Shown piece after piece: positions 18,052 through 28,422 of a DNA stretch of 44,559 nt. Position numbers and translations under genes: made by a program. This DNA is from Bacteroidetes bacterium MED-G20 (GTDB lineage Bacteria > Bacteroidota > Bacteroidia > Flavobacteriales_D > Parvicellaceae), in the NCBI GenBank assembly GCA_905181675.1, contig CAJIYZ010000067.1, positions 1 through 44,559 on the forward strand. Direction: 5' to 3'. How positions within the stretch are numbered: the first letter of the stretch is position 1; every line of letters begins with the position of its first letter. Below the pieces are notes generated by a model, which was not told the DNA's origin, did not search any database, and saw nothing but the letters and a program-made list of their open reading frames with translations.

Positions 18052-19071
18052 ATGTTTGAAGACATTGATAAGATTAATGTAGAAGTTGAAAATTTTCAAA
18101 GCATTTCTACTGAAGAAATAGAGCAATTTAGAATTGCATATTTAGGAAAGAAAGGTAAAGTAACTTTATTGTTTAGTGCTTTTAAGGAAGTTCCTTTAGA
18201 TCAAAAAAAAGAATTTGGAAAACAGCTAAACATATTAAAAAGTAAATGTTTAGAGAAGATAAATGCTTTAAAAAACAAGGTGTCTACTAGCTCAAATAAC
18301 TCTAGTTCAACTATAGATTATACGATCCCAGGACAGCCGATGGATTTTGGTTCAAGGCATCCAATTACCTTAATTAGAGATAGAGTCATCAATATTTTCT
18401 CTCAAATAGGGTTTTCAATTTCTGAAGGTCCTGAAGTGGAAGACGATTGGCATAATTTCACAGCCCTTAACTTTCCAAAAGAACATCCTGCAAGAGACAT
18501 GCAAGACACTTTTTTTATTAAAGATGAGATAGCTTTAAGAACCCACACCTCCTCAGTTCAAGTTAGAGTTATGGAAAATAACCAACCTCCTATAAGAACA
18601 ATTTCACCAGGAAGAGTTTATAGGAATGAAGCAATTTCAGCAAGAGCACATTGTTTTTTCCATCAGATTGAAGGCCTTTATATTGATAAAGATGTTTCTT
18701 TTGCTGACATGAAAAAAACCCTGTTGTATTTTACCAAATCTATGTTTGGCAATGATGCAAAAATTAGACTTAGACCGTCTTATTTCCCATTTACTGAACC
18801 TTCTGCAGAAGTGGATGTTTCCTGTACTATATGCAATGAAAAGGGATGTAATGTCTGTAAATATTCAGGCTGGCTGGAAATAATGGGATGCGGCATGGTA
18901 GATCCTAATGTTTTAGAAAATTGTAATATTGATTCAGAGATTTACAGTGGATATGCATTTGGAATGGGAGTTGAACGAATTGCACAATTGATTTACCAAG
19001 TCAACGACTTAAGACTGTATTCTGAAAATGATTGGAGATTTCTTAAGCAATTTAGTTCCGAAACTTTCTAG
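18052..19071 (+). CDS. pheS: Phenylalanine-tRNA ligase alpha subunit
   Basis: The alpha subunit of the heterotetrameric class II PheRS, which charges tRNA-Phe. At 339 aa the length is normal. The N-terminal coiled coil (about 1-95) binds tRNA. The catalytic core includes motif 1 near RHPITLIRDRV, motif 2 (PGRVYRNEAIS then HCFFHQIEG) and motif 3 (GMGVERIAQL). A Cys cluster, CTICNEKGCNVC (about 257-268), sits before GWLEIMGCGMVDP. pheT is not in the window, so the two subunits are unlinked here. The stop TAG shares the palindrome CTAG with the convergent M42 gene. Confidence 0.97.
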   Translation: MFEDIDKINVEVENFQSISTEEIEQFRIAYLGKKGKVTLLFSAFKEVPLDQKKEFGKQLNILKSKCLEKINALKNKVSTSSNNSSSTIDYTIPGQPMDFGSRHPITLIRDRVINIFSQIGFSISEGPEVEDDWHNFTALNFPKEHPARDMQDTFFIKDEIALRTHTSSVQVRVMENNQPPIRTISPGRVYRNEAISARAHCFFHQIEGLYIDKDVSFADMKKTLLYFTKSMFGNDAKIRLRPSYFPFTEPSAEVDVSCTICNEKGCNVCKYSGWLEIMGCGMVDPNVLENCNIDSEIYSGYAFGMGVERIAQLIYQVNDLRLYSENDWRFLKQFSSETF

Positions 19072-20123
19072 AACTCGTCCTTGTGTTCCCAATCGTTTTT
19101 ATCCATAGATAATAGACAACATTTTAATAGCTCTATACAGCTTTCAACATCTTTCTTGTGCACCATTTCTATAACCTGATGAATATGTCTTGTAGGAATT
19201 GAAAATGCTCCAGCAATAGATCCGCCAGGAGTCATTCTTTGAATACTTGCTGTATCAGTTCCACCTGCAGTAAGTATTTCATTTTGCCAAGAAATTTTAT
19301 TTTCAGTTGCTATTTTCCTCATGAATTTCACCATTCTAGTATCGCAAATTGTACTCGCATCCATAATTTTAATTCCTACACCACTTCCCAAAGAAGTAAT
19401 TTTCTCATGTTCTGCTGCCCCAGGCACATCATAGGCAATAGTAGTATCTAACCCAAATCCAAAATCTGGTTTTATTTTTTGAGTAGCAACTTGCGCACCT
19501 CTAATACCTACTTCTTCTTGAACTGTAAAAACTGCATAAATATCATAATCGGGTTTTTCTAATTTTTTTAAAGTTTCAATAAGGATAAAAACAGCAATTC
19601 TATTGTCTAAACTTTTACAGTTTATACAATCTCCCATCTCAATAAGAGCTCTTTCTCTTGTAACAGAATCACCAACAGAAATTATTTTTTCCACTTCTTT
19701 TAGCTCTAGTCCTAGATCTATGTAGTAGTCATTAATTTTTGGAACTCTATTTTTTTCTTCAGCTGTCATTACATGAACAGGTTTCGACCCCATAACCCCA
19801 ATAACATCTTTTTTACCATGTACTATTACTCTCTGAGATGTTAAGGTTTTTGGATCAAAACCCCCAAGAGGATGAAACTTTAAAAAGCCTTTTTTATCAA
19901 TATGGGTTATAATAAACCCAATTTCATCCATATGAGCTCCAATCATTACTGATTTCGATGAGTTAGCTCCTTTTTTTAAAGCAATAACATTTCCCATATT
20001 GTCAATTTCTATATTGTCAACATGATTTTTTATTTCTTTTAAAACTAAATTTCTAACTCTATTTTCAAATCCAGGAGCCCCGGCTGTTTCACATATTTCT
20101 TTAAGTAAATTAATATTGATCAT
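19068..20123 (-). CDS. M42 family aminopeptidase
   Basis: A cytosolic dinuclear-metal aminopeptidase (351 aa) of the tetrahedral TET/glutamyl-aminopeptidase family. Metal and catalytic residues appear in order: GAHMDEIGF (His and Asp), KSLDNRIAVF (bridging Asp), TVQEEVGIRG (catalytic and metal Glu), GLDTTIAYDVP (Asp) and the final His region (RHIHQVIEMVHK). It should trim N-terminal residues from short peptides. It is the last gene of the tatA-gatA-IPE-pyk operon, three bases after pyk. Exact specificity (acidic, broad or leucine) cannot be read. Confidence 0.93.
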   Translation of the reverse strand: MININLLKEICETAGAPGFENRVRNLVLKEIKNHVDNIEIDNMGNVIALKKGANSSKSVMIGAHMDEIGFIITHIDKKGFLKFHPLGGFDPKTLTSQRVIVHGKKDVIGVMGSKPVHVMTAEEKNRVPKINDYYIDLGLELKEVEKIISVGDSVTRERALIEMGDCINCKSLDNRIAVFILIETLKKLEKPDYDIYAVFTVQEEVGIRGAQVATQKIKPDFGFGLDTTIAYDVPGAAEHEKITSLGSGVGIKIMDASTICDTRMVKFMRKIATENKISWQNEILTAGGTDTASIQRMTPGGSIAGAFSIPTRHIHQVIEMVHKKDVESCIELLKCCLLSMDKNDWEHKDEF

Positions 20124-20126
20124 GAC

Positions 20127-21551
20127 TTAATCTATATAGCTTAGTTTTAACATATTTGTTTTCCCATTTTCACCTAACGGTATACTGGCAGTATTTATAA
20201 TTAAATCTCCACTTTCTGCATGCCCTTGTGTTTTTAGTAGGTGTTTTATATCTGCAATTGTATGGTCTGTACTAATTGTTTTATTATAATAAAAAGAGCT
20301 AACTCCCCAAACTAGAGACAATGTGCTAAGTAGTTTTTTATTACTGGAAAATACAAATATTTCAGATTTTGGTCTCTGACTAGAAATCTTGTAAGCAGTA
20401 TATCCAGAATGTGTCATTGTGATAATAGCTTTTGCTTCAACTCTCTGAGCTAATCTGCAGACATTAAAACATATAGAATCTGTGATAAATCGTTCGTTAT
20501 TCTTTTTAGGAAGAGTTTCTTTAACATAAATATTGTCAAAATTATTTTCTACTTCGTTTATAATTCTAGACATTATTTTAATAACCTCAATCGGATGTTT
20601 TCCAACAGATGTTTCTCCGCTAAGCATGACAGCATCTGCTCCATCCATAACTGCATTTGCAACATCGTTAACTTCAGCCCTATTAGGTGTAATATTGTCC
20701 ATCATACTTTCCATCATTTGGGTCGCGATAATAACTGGTTTTGCCAAGTCTTGCGCCATGGAAACAATCTTTTTTTGAATTAAAGGAACTGATTCAAGAG
20801 GAATTTCCACTCCCAAATCTCCCCTTGCAACCATCACTGCATCTGTCTCTACCAATATCCCATGAAGGTCATTTACTGCTTCTGGTTTTTCAATTTTCGC
20901 AATTATCTTTGCATTTCCGTTATGACTATTAATTAAATGTCTAAGTTCTATAACTTCCCTTGCTGATCGTACAAATGAAAATCCAATCCAGTCTACTTCT
21001 TGCTCTAAAGCTACTACCAAATCAGCTTTGTCTTTTGCAGTCAAACTTGAAATATTAATATTTGTATCGGGCAAATTGAGACCTTTTTTAGAAAATAATA
21101 AACCACCTGCAACTACCTTAGTAATTACTGTGTCTATTAAATTGGTTTCAACAATCTCTAAATGTATTTTTCCGTCATCTAAAAGTACTTTTTCCCCTTT
21201 TTTTACGTCTTCAGGAATTCTTTCAATAAATATTTGAGCGGATTTTTTTAAATCTCTTTTTTCAAGAGTAGTTAAAATAAATTCTTGACCATCTTCTAAT
21301 AAAAGACCTTCTTCGGGCATGTCGCCTATTCTTATTTTTGGACCCTGAAGATCAGCTAAAATTGCAGAATGGGTACCTAACTGCTCATCAACCGTTCTGA
21401 TTTTTTTAATTGCATCAATATGGTCTTGGTGAGTACCATGCGAAAAGTTAACTCTAAAGACATTAACCCCTTCCTTAATCATTGATTTTAATACTTTTTC
21501 GCTTGATGTTGAGGGTCCAACAGTTGCTACAATTTTTGTTCTTTTACTCAT
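20127..21551 (-). CDS. pyk: Pyruvate kinase
   Basis: Transfers phosphate from phosphoenolpyruvate to ADP in the last step of glycolysis; cytosolic tetramer. At 474 aa it is of standard bacterial length. The N-terminal RTKIVATVGPSTSS and NFSHGTHQDH hold substrate and K+ contacts; DLQGPKIRIG follows. The B domain covers about 70-165. KIEKPEAVND contains the catalytic Lys, and MVARGDLGVEIP and the NRAEVNDVANAVMDGADAVM segment with SGETSVGKHP form the active site. The C-terminal domain is present. It sits one base after the IPExxxVDY gene, a neighbour it commonly has in Bacteroidota. With gpmI, glycolysis is represented twice in the window. Confidence 0.97.
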   Translation of the reverse strand: MSKRTKIVATVGPSTSSEKVLKSMIKEGVNVFRVNFSHGTHQDHIDAIKKIRTVDEQLGTHSAILADLQGPKIRIGDMPEEGLLLEDGQEFILTTLEKRDLKKSAQIFIERIPEDVKKGEKVLLDDGKIHLEIVETNLIDTVITKVVAGGLLFSKKGLNLPDTNINISSLTAKDKADLVVALEQEVDWIGFSFVRSAREVIELRHLINSHNGNAKIIAKIEKPEAVNDLHGILVETDAVMVARGDLGVEIPLESVPLIQKKIVSMAQDLAKPVIIATQMMESMMDNITPNRAEVNDVANAVMDGADAVMLSGETSVGKHPIEVIKIMSRIINEVENNFDNIYVKETLPKKNNERFITDSICFNVCRLAQRVEAKAIITMTHSGYTAYKISSQRPKSEIFVFSSNKKLLSTLSLVWGVSSFYYNKTISTDHTIADIKHLLKTQGHAESGDLIINTASIPLGENGKTNMLKLSYID

Positions 21552-21552
21552 T

Positions 21553-21968
21553 TTAAAAAATTAGATTTTCTTTTGATTTTAATTGTTCTACTACGACAGA
21601 ATGTGCTGTTAATATAAATGGAATTTTCCTAAGTTTCTTTAAATAATAGTCGTAAGATTTTTTTTCATCAGATTTTACCATTAAAAAAAAATCAATATGA
21701 GACTTCTCAGGTATCAACCAGTTGCGCTCGCATTTATTGCCAATTAAATAATATTCATTTGAATTGACATTATTTATATACGAAAACATTGGAAAACTTG
21801 CATCAGGTTTAGATTTCTTGTTGAAAATTAATTCAATATCCTTGCCAGATTTAGATAGGTTTAAATCTAAGGAGCTGTTTACAGCCCAACAAAGACGATA
21901 GTCTTTTTCATGGCAACAAATACCAAGTAGACTAAAATCGTACTCATATTCCTCATCTAAAAGATGTT

Positions 21969-21972
<4 letters not shown>
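21553..21972 (-). CDS. IPExxxVDY family protein
   Basis: A 139-aa cytosolic protein of unknown function. The family motif is visible in slightly altered form as IPEKSHIDF (about residues 87-95), with Ile-Asp-Phe in place of Val-Asp-Tyr. The N-terminus is DEEYEYDFSLLGI and the C-terminus FILTAHSVVVEQLKSKENLIF. Members of this family are regularly found directly beside pyruvate kinase genes in Bacteroidota, as here (one base apart), hinting at a role around pyk that is unproven. Its start overlaps the gatA stop by four bases (ATGA), giving translational coupling. Confidence 0.8.
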
Positions 21973-23390
<1,418 letters not shown>

Positions 23391-23395
23391 TTTTT

Positions 23396-23578
23396 TTAAT
23401 CTTTATTGTCAGATTCTTCTTCGCTTTTAGTACCATCTTTAAATTCTTTAATTCCTTTGCCTAATCCTCGCATAAGTTCAGGAATTTTTTTACCTCCAAA
23501 GAGTAATAAAACTACTGCAAGAATTAATATAATTCCAGGAACTCCAAATTTATTTATAAATAAGAAAATTATGTTCAT
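23396..23578 (-). CDS. tatA: Sec-independent translocase subunit TatA/TatE
   Basis: A 60-aa single-span component of the twin-arginine translocase, which exports folded proteins. Family features are all visible: short N-terminus, transmembrane helix (about 9-25), the hinge [17 protein letters not shown] and an acidic, unstructured tail (SEEESDN). It is very short even for TatA, as is common in Bacteroidota. tatC is not in the window. It heads the gatA-IPE-pyk-M42 run, with a 38-base gap to the upstream secreted-protein gene. Confidence 0.93.
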   Translation of the reverse strand: MNIIFLFINKFGVPGIILILAVVLLLFGGKKIPELMRGLGKGIKEFKDGTKSEEESDNKD

Positions 23579-23616
23579 ATTAATTTTATTTGAATCAAAT
23601 TTACGAAATGTTTTTG

Positions 23617-24048
23617 TTAAAATCTAAAGCCAACTACAGCCGAAACACATCCTTTTAATTCTACAGGTTCATTAATAGTGTCAGTTAAATTATTTTCAGC
23701 TGCTATTAGAGAAATTATAAGTTGTTGAGTTGCACTCACCTTAAAATCAAAAAACACACTCCCATCACTATGGTTGTCATAAAGAAGTTGTCTTCTAGTA
23801 TTCCTGACAGTTAGATGTAAATTACCCATAGTTGAATCAGAACATGTTGAAATTCTGTAATCTTGATTTTCATAAAAAGTAGCTAAAAACTGGTACTTTT
23901 CGCCAGGTGATAATTCTGAACCACTAGCTTGTCCAGTATGCATATATTCCTCACCAATAGTCTTATTACATTGCTTGGAAAAGCTTTTGCACTGAGCGCT
24001 AAAATTCAGACAAAAAATTGCAAACGAGAAAAAGAATATATATCTCAT
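23617..24048 (-). CDS. Small secreted Cys-containing protein, unknown
   Basis: A 143-aa protein of no recognised family. A signal peptide (about 1-18, ending LNFSA with Gln next) is followed by a compact, strand-rich domain with four Cys (two close together near the N-terminus, one near the middle, one near the C-terminus), which could form two disulfides. The segment [20 protein letters not shown] resembles the opening of small secreted beta-sandwich domains. There is no type A or B sorting tail, so it is probably periplasmic or directly released. It may be the first gene of the tatA operon, but the 38-base gap leaves this open. Confidence 0.7.
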   Translation of the reverse strand: MRYIFFFSFAIFCLNFSAQCKSFSKQCNKTIGEEYMHTGQASGSELSPGEKYQFLATFYENQDYRISTCSDSTMGNLHLTVRNTRRQLLYDNHSDGSVFFDFKVSATQQLIISLIAAENNLTDTINEPVELKGCVSAVVGFRF

Positions 24049-24163
24049 AAAAAAATCTATAATTCAAAATTAAGGTTAAAATTTAATAATCTGCTATTTT
24101 TTTTGATTTTACTTGTTGTTTTAGCTTTATTATGATTTTTTATCCCCATTTAAAATACTCTAA

Positions 24164-24211
24164 AAAGGGTATTGATAATCATCTTTTTTTATCATTCAAA
24201 AAAATACCTTT
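24164..24211. other. Nested inverted repeat in divergent intergenic region
   Basis: Two nested pairings are present: an outer AAAGGGTATT (24164-24173) with AATACCTTT (24203-24211), one G bulged, and an inner TGATAA (24173-24178) with TTATCA (24189-24194). A T-rich loop separates the inner arms. The region lies between divergent genes and about 60 bases before the 24269 start, so it could be a leader structure, a protein-binding site or an AT-rich coincidence. The rest of the 220-bp intergenic stretch shows nothing clear except a -7-like ATTACATTCG at about 24241. Confidence 0.3.
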
Positions 24212-24268
24212 AATCAGATGTTAAATCTTTGAAATAGAATATTACATTCGCGCCTTTAAAATTATTAA

Positions 24269-24541
24269 ATGGGGTTATCGCTTTCAATTTCTTATGGTAT
24301 ATGTTGTATTTTATTTCTGATTTTATTCTCAAAAATAACAGGTAAATTATTTAACTCTTTTAAATCCTACGCATACGCTTTAACCTATACTAGTTTATTA
24401 GTTAAAATAATAGTAATTGGCACTTTCACTGTCCTTATTAAAGGCCAGTTAGAACATAAAATATTATACGGAATGTTATTACTAATTGGTATAATGTATT
24501 CTACGGTAGAGCTAATTTTAAACTTTAGAGAAAAAAAGTAG
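24269..24541 (+). CDS. Small three-helix membrane protein, unknown
   Basis: A 90-aa integral membrane protein with three predicted helices (about residues 3-22, 37-58 and 64-83), Lys/Arg-rich ends and the ending NFREKK. I do not recognise the family; size and pattern recall AtpI-like or DUF-type small membrane proteins, but no ATP-synthase gene is near. It converges on polA with nine bases between stop codons. An upstream -7-like element and an ATG with good codon structure make it a likely real gene. Confidence 0.65.
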   Translation: MGLSLSISYGICCILFLILFSKITGKLFNSFKSYAYALTYTSLLVKIIVIGTFTVLIKGQLEHKILYGMLLLIGIMYSTVELILNFREKK

Positions 24542-24550
24542 AGCTAATTT

Positions 24551-27289
24551 TTAATGTGCTATAAGCCAATTCTCACCACTGCCAATTTCAACTTCTAAAG
24601 GAACATTAAATTTAACTGCATTCATCATTTCTATTTTAACAAGTTTTTTCAATTCTTTTTCCTCGTCCCTTACCATATCTAGGACTAATTCATCGTGAAC
24701 TTGAAGTAGCAACTTTGATTCCATTTTATCAGCCAAAATCTTTTTATGAATGTTTACCATTGCTAATTTTATAATATCTGCTGCACTTCCCTGAATGGGG
24801 GCATTAATTGCATTTCTCTCATCAAAGCCTCTCATTGTTGCATTGCCACTACTTATATTTGGCAAAAAACGTTTTCTTTTAAAAATAGTTTCTACATATC
24901 CCTTCTCTTTAGCAAATGAAATTGTAGAGTCCATGTACTCTTTTATTTTTGGAAATTCTAAAAAGTAATTATCAATAATTTCCTTTGCTTCAGTTCTTTT
25001 AATACTGAGTCTTTGTGACAGTCCAAATGCAGAAATCCCATAAATAATTCCAAAATTTACCATTTTAGCTTTGCTTCTCATTTCTCTTGAAACTTCATCT
25101 AAACTTACATGGAAAATTTTTGAGGCAGTTTCTGTATGAATATCTCTTCCAATAGTAAATGCATTGATCATAGATTCGTCTTTGCTTAGTCCTGCAATAA
25201 TTCTTAGCTCAATTTGGGAATAATCTGCACAAAGTAAAAGATGTTGACTATCTGAGGAACAAAATGCTTTTCTTATTTCTTTTCCAAGTTCAGTTCTAAT
25301 GGGAATATTTTGAAGATTTGGCTTGTTAGAACTTAACCTTCCAGTAGAAGTAACAGCTTGCATATAATTCGTGTGAATTTTATTGGTTACTGGAGAAATT
25401 AATTTTGGAAGGGCATCTACATAAGTAGAAAGTAGTTTTTTTCTTGTTCTGTAGTTTAAAATATCCGCTATTATAGGATGTGTTCCGTTAAGTTTATTAA
25501 GAGTCGCCTCATCAGTTTTATACTGTCCAGTTTTGGTTTTTTTTGCTTTTTCGTCAAGATTTAATTTGCCAAAAATCACTTCTCCAAGTTGCTTTGGAGA
25601 GTCAATATTAAATTCAGCTTCGCTAAGTTGAAAAATAGATTTTTTCAAGTCTGTTAAGCTAATATTAAGCTCTTTGGAGAAATTGCTTAAAGATTCTGTA
25701 TTTATTTTAATTCCTTCCCTCTCCATGTCGTGAAGCACCCTCAAAAGGGGGATTTCAATATTGTAAAAGAGATCTTCTAAGCCAAGGGTTTTTAATTCTT
25801 TACTAAAGTTTAAATAGAGTTGAAAAGTTAAATCTGCATCTTCTGCTGCGTAATTTTTAAGAACACCAAGTTCCACATCTTCCATTTTTGTTGATGGCTT
25901 TGTTTTACTGCCAATCAGAGATTCTATGGGAATTGGATCATAATTTAGTATAGCTCTCGATAGCTGGTCTAGGTTATGTCTCTTTTCGGGGTCAATTAAG
26001 TAATGAGCTATCATTGTATCAAAACAAACTTCATTCATTTGAATTCCATACTTAAAAAGAATTCCATAATCATACTTTAAATTATGGGCAATTTTCATTG
26101 TTTTCGATCTAAAAAATTCTTTGTATAATTCTACTAGTGTTTCATCATTTGAAACATCACAGTAATAAGCAATATTTTTACTGTAAGAAAATGAAATACC
26201 TAGTAATTTTGCTTGATCGATCTCTAAGGACGTAGTTTCAGTGTCAAAAGCTACTGCCTCTTTAGAAGATAAATGGTTTACAAAATTTAAATGTTCTTCT
26301 CTTGACTTAATTAGTTTGTAGTCTGGATTTACAGAATTAAAATCCAGAAAATTTGTGGAAGATTCTGGTTCACCTTCGTTGGATGCAAATAAATCCATTT
26401 GCTTTTCTTGATAAATTGGCTTACCAAGAATTCTTTTTCCTAATTGGTTAAATTCTAGCTCTTTAAGAATATCTGTTAAAGGCTTTTCATCAATTTTCTT
26501 TCTTTTATAACTAGACTCAATAAATTCCACAGGACAGTCAAGTATAATAGTTGCTAGTTGTTTAGAAATCAAACCTTGATCTGCGAAATTTTCCACATTT
26601 TCTTTTTGTTTCCCTTTTAAATCCCCTGTGTTAGCTAATAGATTTTCGACACTACCATAAATGCCAATTAGTTTTTTTGCAGTTTTTTCTCCAATACCGG
26701 GAATACCGGGAATATTATCCACAGCATCTCCCCAAAGTCCTAAAATATCTATTACTTGTTCTGGGCGTTCCACTTCAAATTTCTCACATACTTCCTTAGG
26801 CCCAAGTATTTCACTTGGGTTTCCACTTCTTCCAGGCTTATAAATAAATATATTTTCACTTACCAATTGTCCAAAATCTTTGTCTGGGGTCATCATGAAT
26901 ACCTTAAATCCCTTTTTTTCGGCTTGTTTAGATAGTGTCCCAATTAAATCATCTGCTTCAAAACCAGAGACCATTTCTACTTGAATATTCATCGCTTTCA
27001 ATATTTCAAAGATATAAGGAATTGATTTCCTTATATCTTCGGGCATCTCCTGTCTATTTGCTTTGTAATCTGTGAAAATCTCCTCTCTATTAGACCCCCC
27101 AGGAGGATCAAAAACAACTGCCAAATGGGTAGGTTCATGATTGTTTATTACTTCTAATAAGCTATTACAGAACCCGAATATCGCAGAAGTGTTCAACCCC
27201 TTAGAGTTTATTCTAGGATTATTAATGAATGCAAAATGAGCTCTATATATTAAAGCATATGCATCCAATAAAAAAAGTTTTTTCTCCAT
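24551..27289 (-). CDS. polA: DNA polymerase I
   Basis: Repair and Okazaki-fragment-processing polymerase, 912 aa. The N-terminal 5' nuclease (about 1-290) has FDPPGGSNRE, MVSGFEADDLIG, TPDKDFGQL and the helix-hairpin-helix GIPGIGEKTAKKL. The 3'-5' exonuclease is intact (Exo I FDTETT, Exo II HNLKYDYG, Exo III YAAEDADL), so proofreading is expected, unlike in Taq-type enzymes. The polymerase domain shows motif A (LLCADYSQIELR), motif B (RSKAKMVNFGIIYG) and motif C (LLQVHDELVLDM). It starts directly after the stop of the glutaminyl-cyclase-like gene, so the two are cotranscribed. Confidence 0.97.
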   Translation of the reverse strand: MEKKLFLLDAYALIYRAHFAFINNPRINSKGLNTSAIFGFCNSLLEVINNHEPTHLAVVFDPPGGSNREEIFTDYKANRQEMPEDIRKSIPYIFEILKAMNIQVEMVSGFEADDLIGTLSKQAEKKGFKVFMMTPDKDFGQLVSENIFIYKPGRSGNPSEILGPKEVCEKFEVERPEQVIDILGLWGDAVDNIPGIPGIGEKTAKKLIGIYGSVENLLANTGDLKGKQKENVENFADQGLISKQLATIILDCPVEFIESSYKRKKIDEKPLTDILKELEFNQLGKRILGKPIYQEKQMDLFASNEGEPESSTNFLDFNSVNPDYKLIKSREEHLNFVNHLSSKEAVAFDTETTSLEIDQAKLLGISFSYSKNIAYYCDVSNDETLVELYKEFFRSKTMKIAHNLKYDYGILFKYGIQMNEVCFDTMIAHYLIDPEKRHNLDQLSRAILNYDPIPIESLIGSKTKPSTKMEDVELGVLKNYAAEDADLTFQLYLNFSKELKTLGLEDLFYNIEIPLLRVLHDMEREGIKINTESLSNFSKELNISLTDLKKSIFQLSEAEFNIDSPKQLGEVIFGKLNLDEKAKKTKTGQYKTDEATLNKLNGTHPIIADILNYRTRKKLLSTYVDALPKLISPVTNKIHTNYMQAVTSTGRLSSNKPNLQNIPIRTELGKEIRKAFCSSDSQHLLLCADYSQIELRIIAGLSKDESMINAFTIGRDIHTETASKIFHVSLDEVSREMRSKAKMVNFGIIYGISAFGLSQRLSIKRTEAKEIIDNYFLEFPKIKEYMDSTISFAKEKGYVETIFKRKRFLPNISSGNATMRGFDERNAINAPIQGSAADIIKLAMVNIHKKILADKMESKLLLQVHDELVLDMVRDEEKELKKLVKIEMMNAVKFNVPLEVEIGSGENWLIAH

Positions 27290-28306
27290 TTAATTATTGT
27301 ATAAGTAGGTTAAAACAGTTTGCCCAACAGCTTTTAAAGTTTTTCGGTCAATAATATCCATATTATCTTGGTGAGTATGGTGAAACTTACCAAAATCAAA
27401 TCTATTTGTAAAGGGGCTTAAATCATAATGTATTATATCCAAAGTTGGGATTTGAGTTAGCTCATTGATGTAAGTGTGATCGTCTGTTAAAGGAGGAGCA
27501 ATTTTGTTTTTAAAGAAACTTCCATAGCCTAGATATTGCCCTAGTTTCCAAACCTTATTAAGGTGGTAGCCAGCGTACATCCTAGAGATTTCTTCTTTTG
27601 GAAATACAGCATTTTTTGCCCCCACCATGTCTAATAACATGCCAAATATTGGTTTTTGATAATCTTTTGGAAGGTTATAGCCCCAATATTGAGATCCTAA
27701 ACACCAAGTATCGTTCATAGATTGCAAATCTGAAAAACTCGAGTTATAATTTGGCGCGCCATAATCTTCTACATCAAATAAAATAATTTCCAATCCAATT
27801 TTCAAGCTGTCTTTTTGAATTATTCTTGCTATTTCAAGTAAAACACCCACGCCGCTTGCACCATCATTAGCTCCGATTATAGGAAGGTTAATATTTTGAG
27901 TATCTCTGTCTGCAAAAGGTCTTGTATCCCAGTGCGCACACAGCATTATTTTTTTTGGAGAGTCCTTATTGAAATTCCCAATAATATTTCTTACAGGTAG
28001 TTTCGCGCCATTAAAGGCAGTAACCTCGCCAATTTGCTGGGTAACTTCAAAGCCCAAAGAAGCCAATTTAATTGAAAGCCAATTGCCACATTTTACGTGG
28101 TTAGAGGTGTTGGGGACCCGTGGTCCAAAGTCCACTTGTTTTTCAATGAATTTATAGGCACTGTCTGGGTTAAAGACTCCGGCTTCAAGCCATTTTTCAA
28201 CTTTCTTTTCAGCTTTCTTTTCAGGCTTTTCAGGGTTGTTTTCACAGCTCATCACTGCTAGAAATACTATCAATAAAAGAAAAATCTTTTGGATTAAAAC
28301 CACCAT
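27290..28306 (-). CDS. M28-family glutaminyl-cyclase-like lipoprotein
   Basis: A 338-aa lipoprotein (lipobox LAVMSC, Cys21) followed by a Lys/Glu-rich linker and an M28 alpha/beta-hydrolase-like zinc domain. The pattern fits the Bacteroidota type II glutaminyl cyclase group: VDFGPRVPNTSNH, LCAHWDTRPFAD, GANDGASGVGVLLE, LFDVEDYG, SWCLG-like WCLGSQYWG, LLDMVG, LTDDHTYIN and HHTHQDNMDII. Such enzymes convert N-terminal Gln of exported proteins into pyroglutamate; P. gingivalis has an essential example. An aminopeptidase of the same fold is the alternative. The many Gln-starting mature proteins in this window fit the cyclase reading. Confidence 0.75.
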   Translation of the reverse strand: MVVLIQKIFLLLIVFLAVMSCENNPEKPEKKAEKKVEKWLEAGVFNPDSAYKFIEKQVDFGPRVPNTSNHVKCGNWLSIKLASLGFEVTQQIGEVTAFNGAKLPVRNIIGNFNKDSPKKIMLCAHWDTRPFADRDTQNINLPIIGANDGASGVGVLLEIARIIQKDSLKIGLEIILFDVEDYGAPNYNSSFSDLQSMNDTWCLGSQYWGYNLPKDYQKPIFGMLLDMVGAKNAVFPKEEISRMYAGYHLNKVWKLGQYLGYGSFFKNKIAPPLTDDHTYINELTQIPTLDIIHYDLSPFTNRFDFGKFHHTHQDNMDIIDRKTLKAVGQTVLTYLYNN

Positions 28307-28407
28307 TTAATAATTATAAATATTCTTTAGCTAAAATAACCAAGTTCATGATAAAACACCCTTAAATTCAATTTATTGTTATTTATAATTATAATATCAA
28401 TTAGAAC

Positions 28408-28415
28408 TATATTTG
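28408..28415 (+). promoter_or_regulatory. Bacteroidetes -7 box before sensor kinase 2
   Basis: TATATTTG matches TAnnTTTG exactly and ends seven bases before the ATG at 28423, so the predicted transcript would have a leader of only a few bases. No TTG lies at the standard -33 distance; the closest is about 29 bases upstream of the box. Confidence 0.45.
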
Positions 28416-28422
28416 TTAGTAG

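Noticed and set aside
20533-20932. Three overlapping plus-strand ORFs opposite pyk
   Set aside because: They lie entirely inside a well-conserved pyruvate kinase and mirror its codons.
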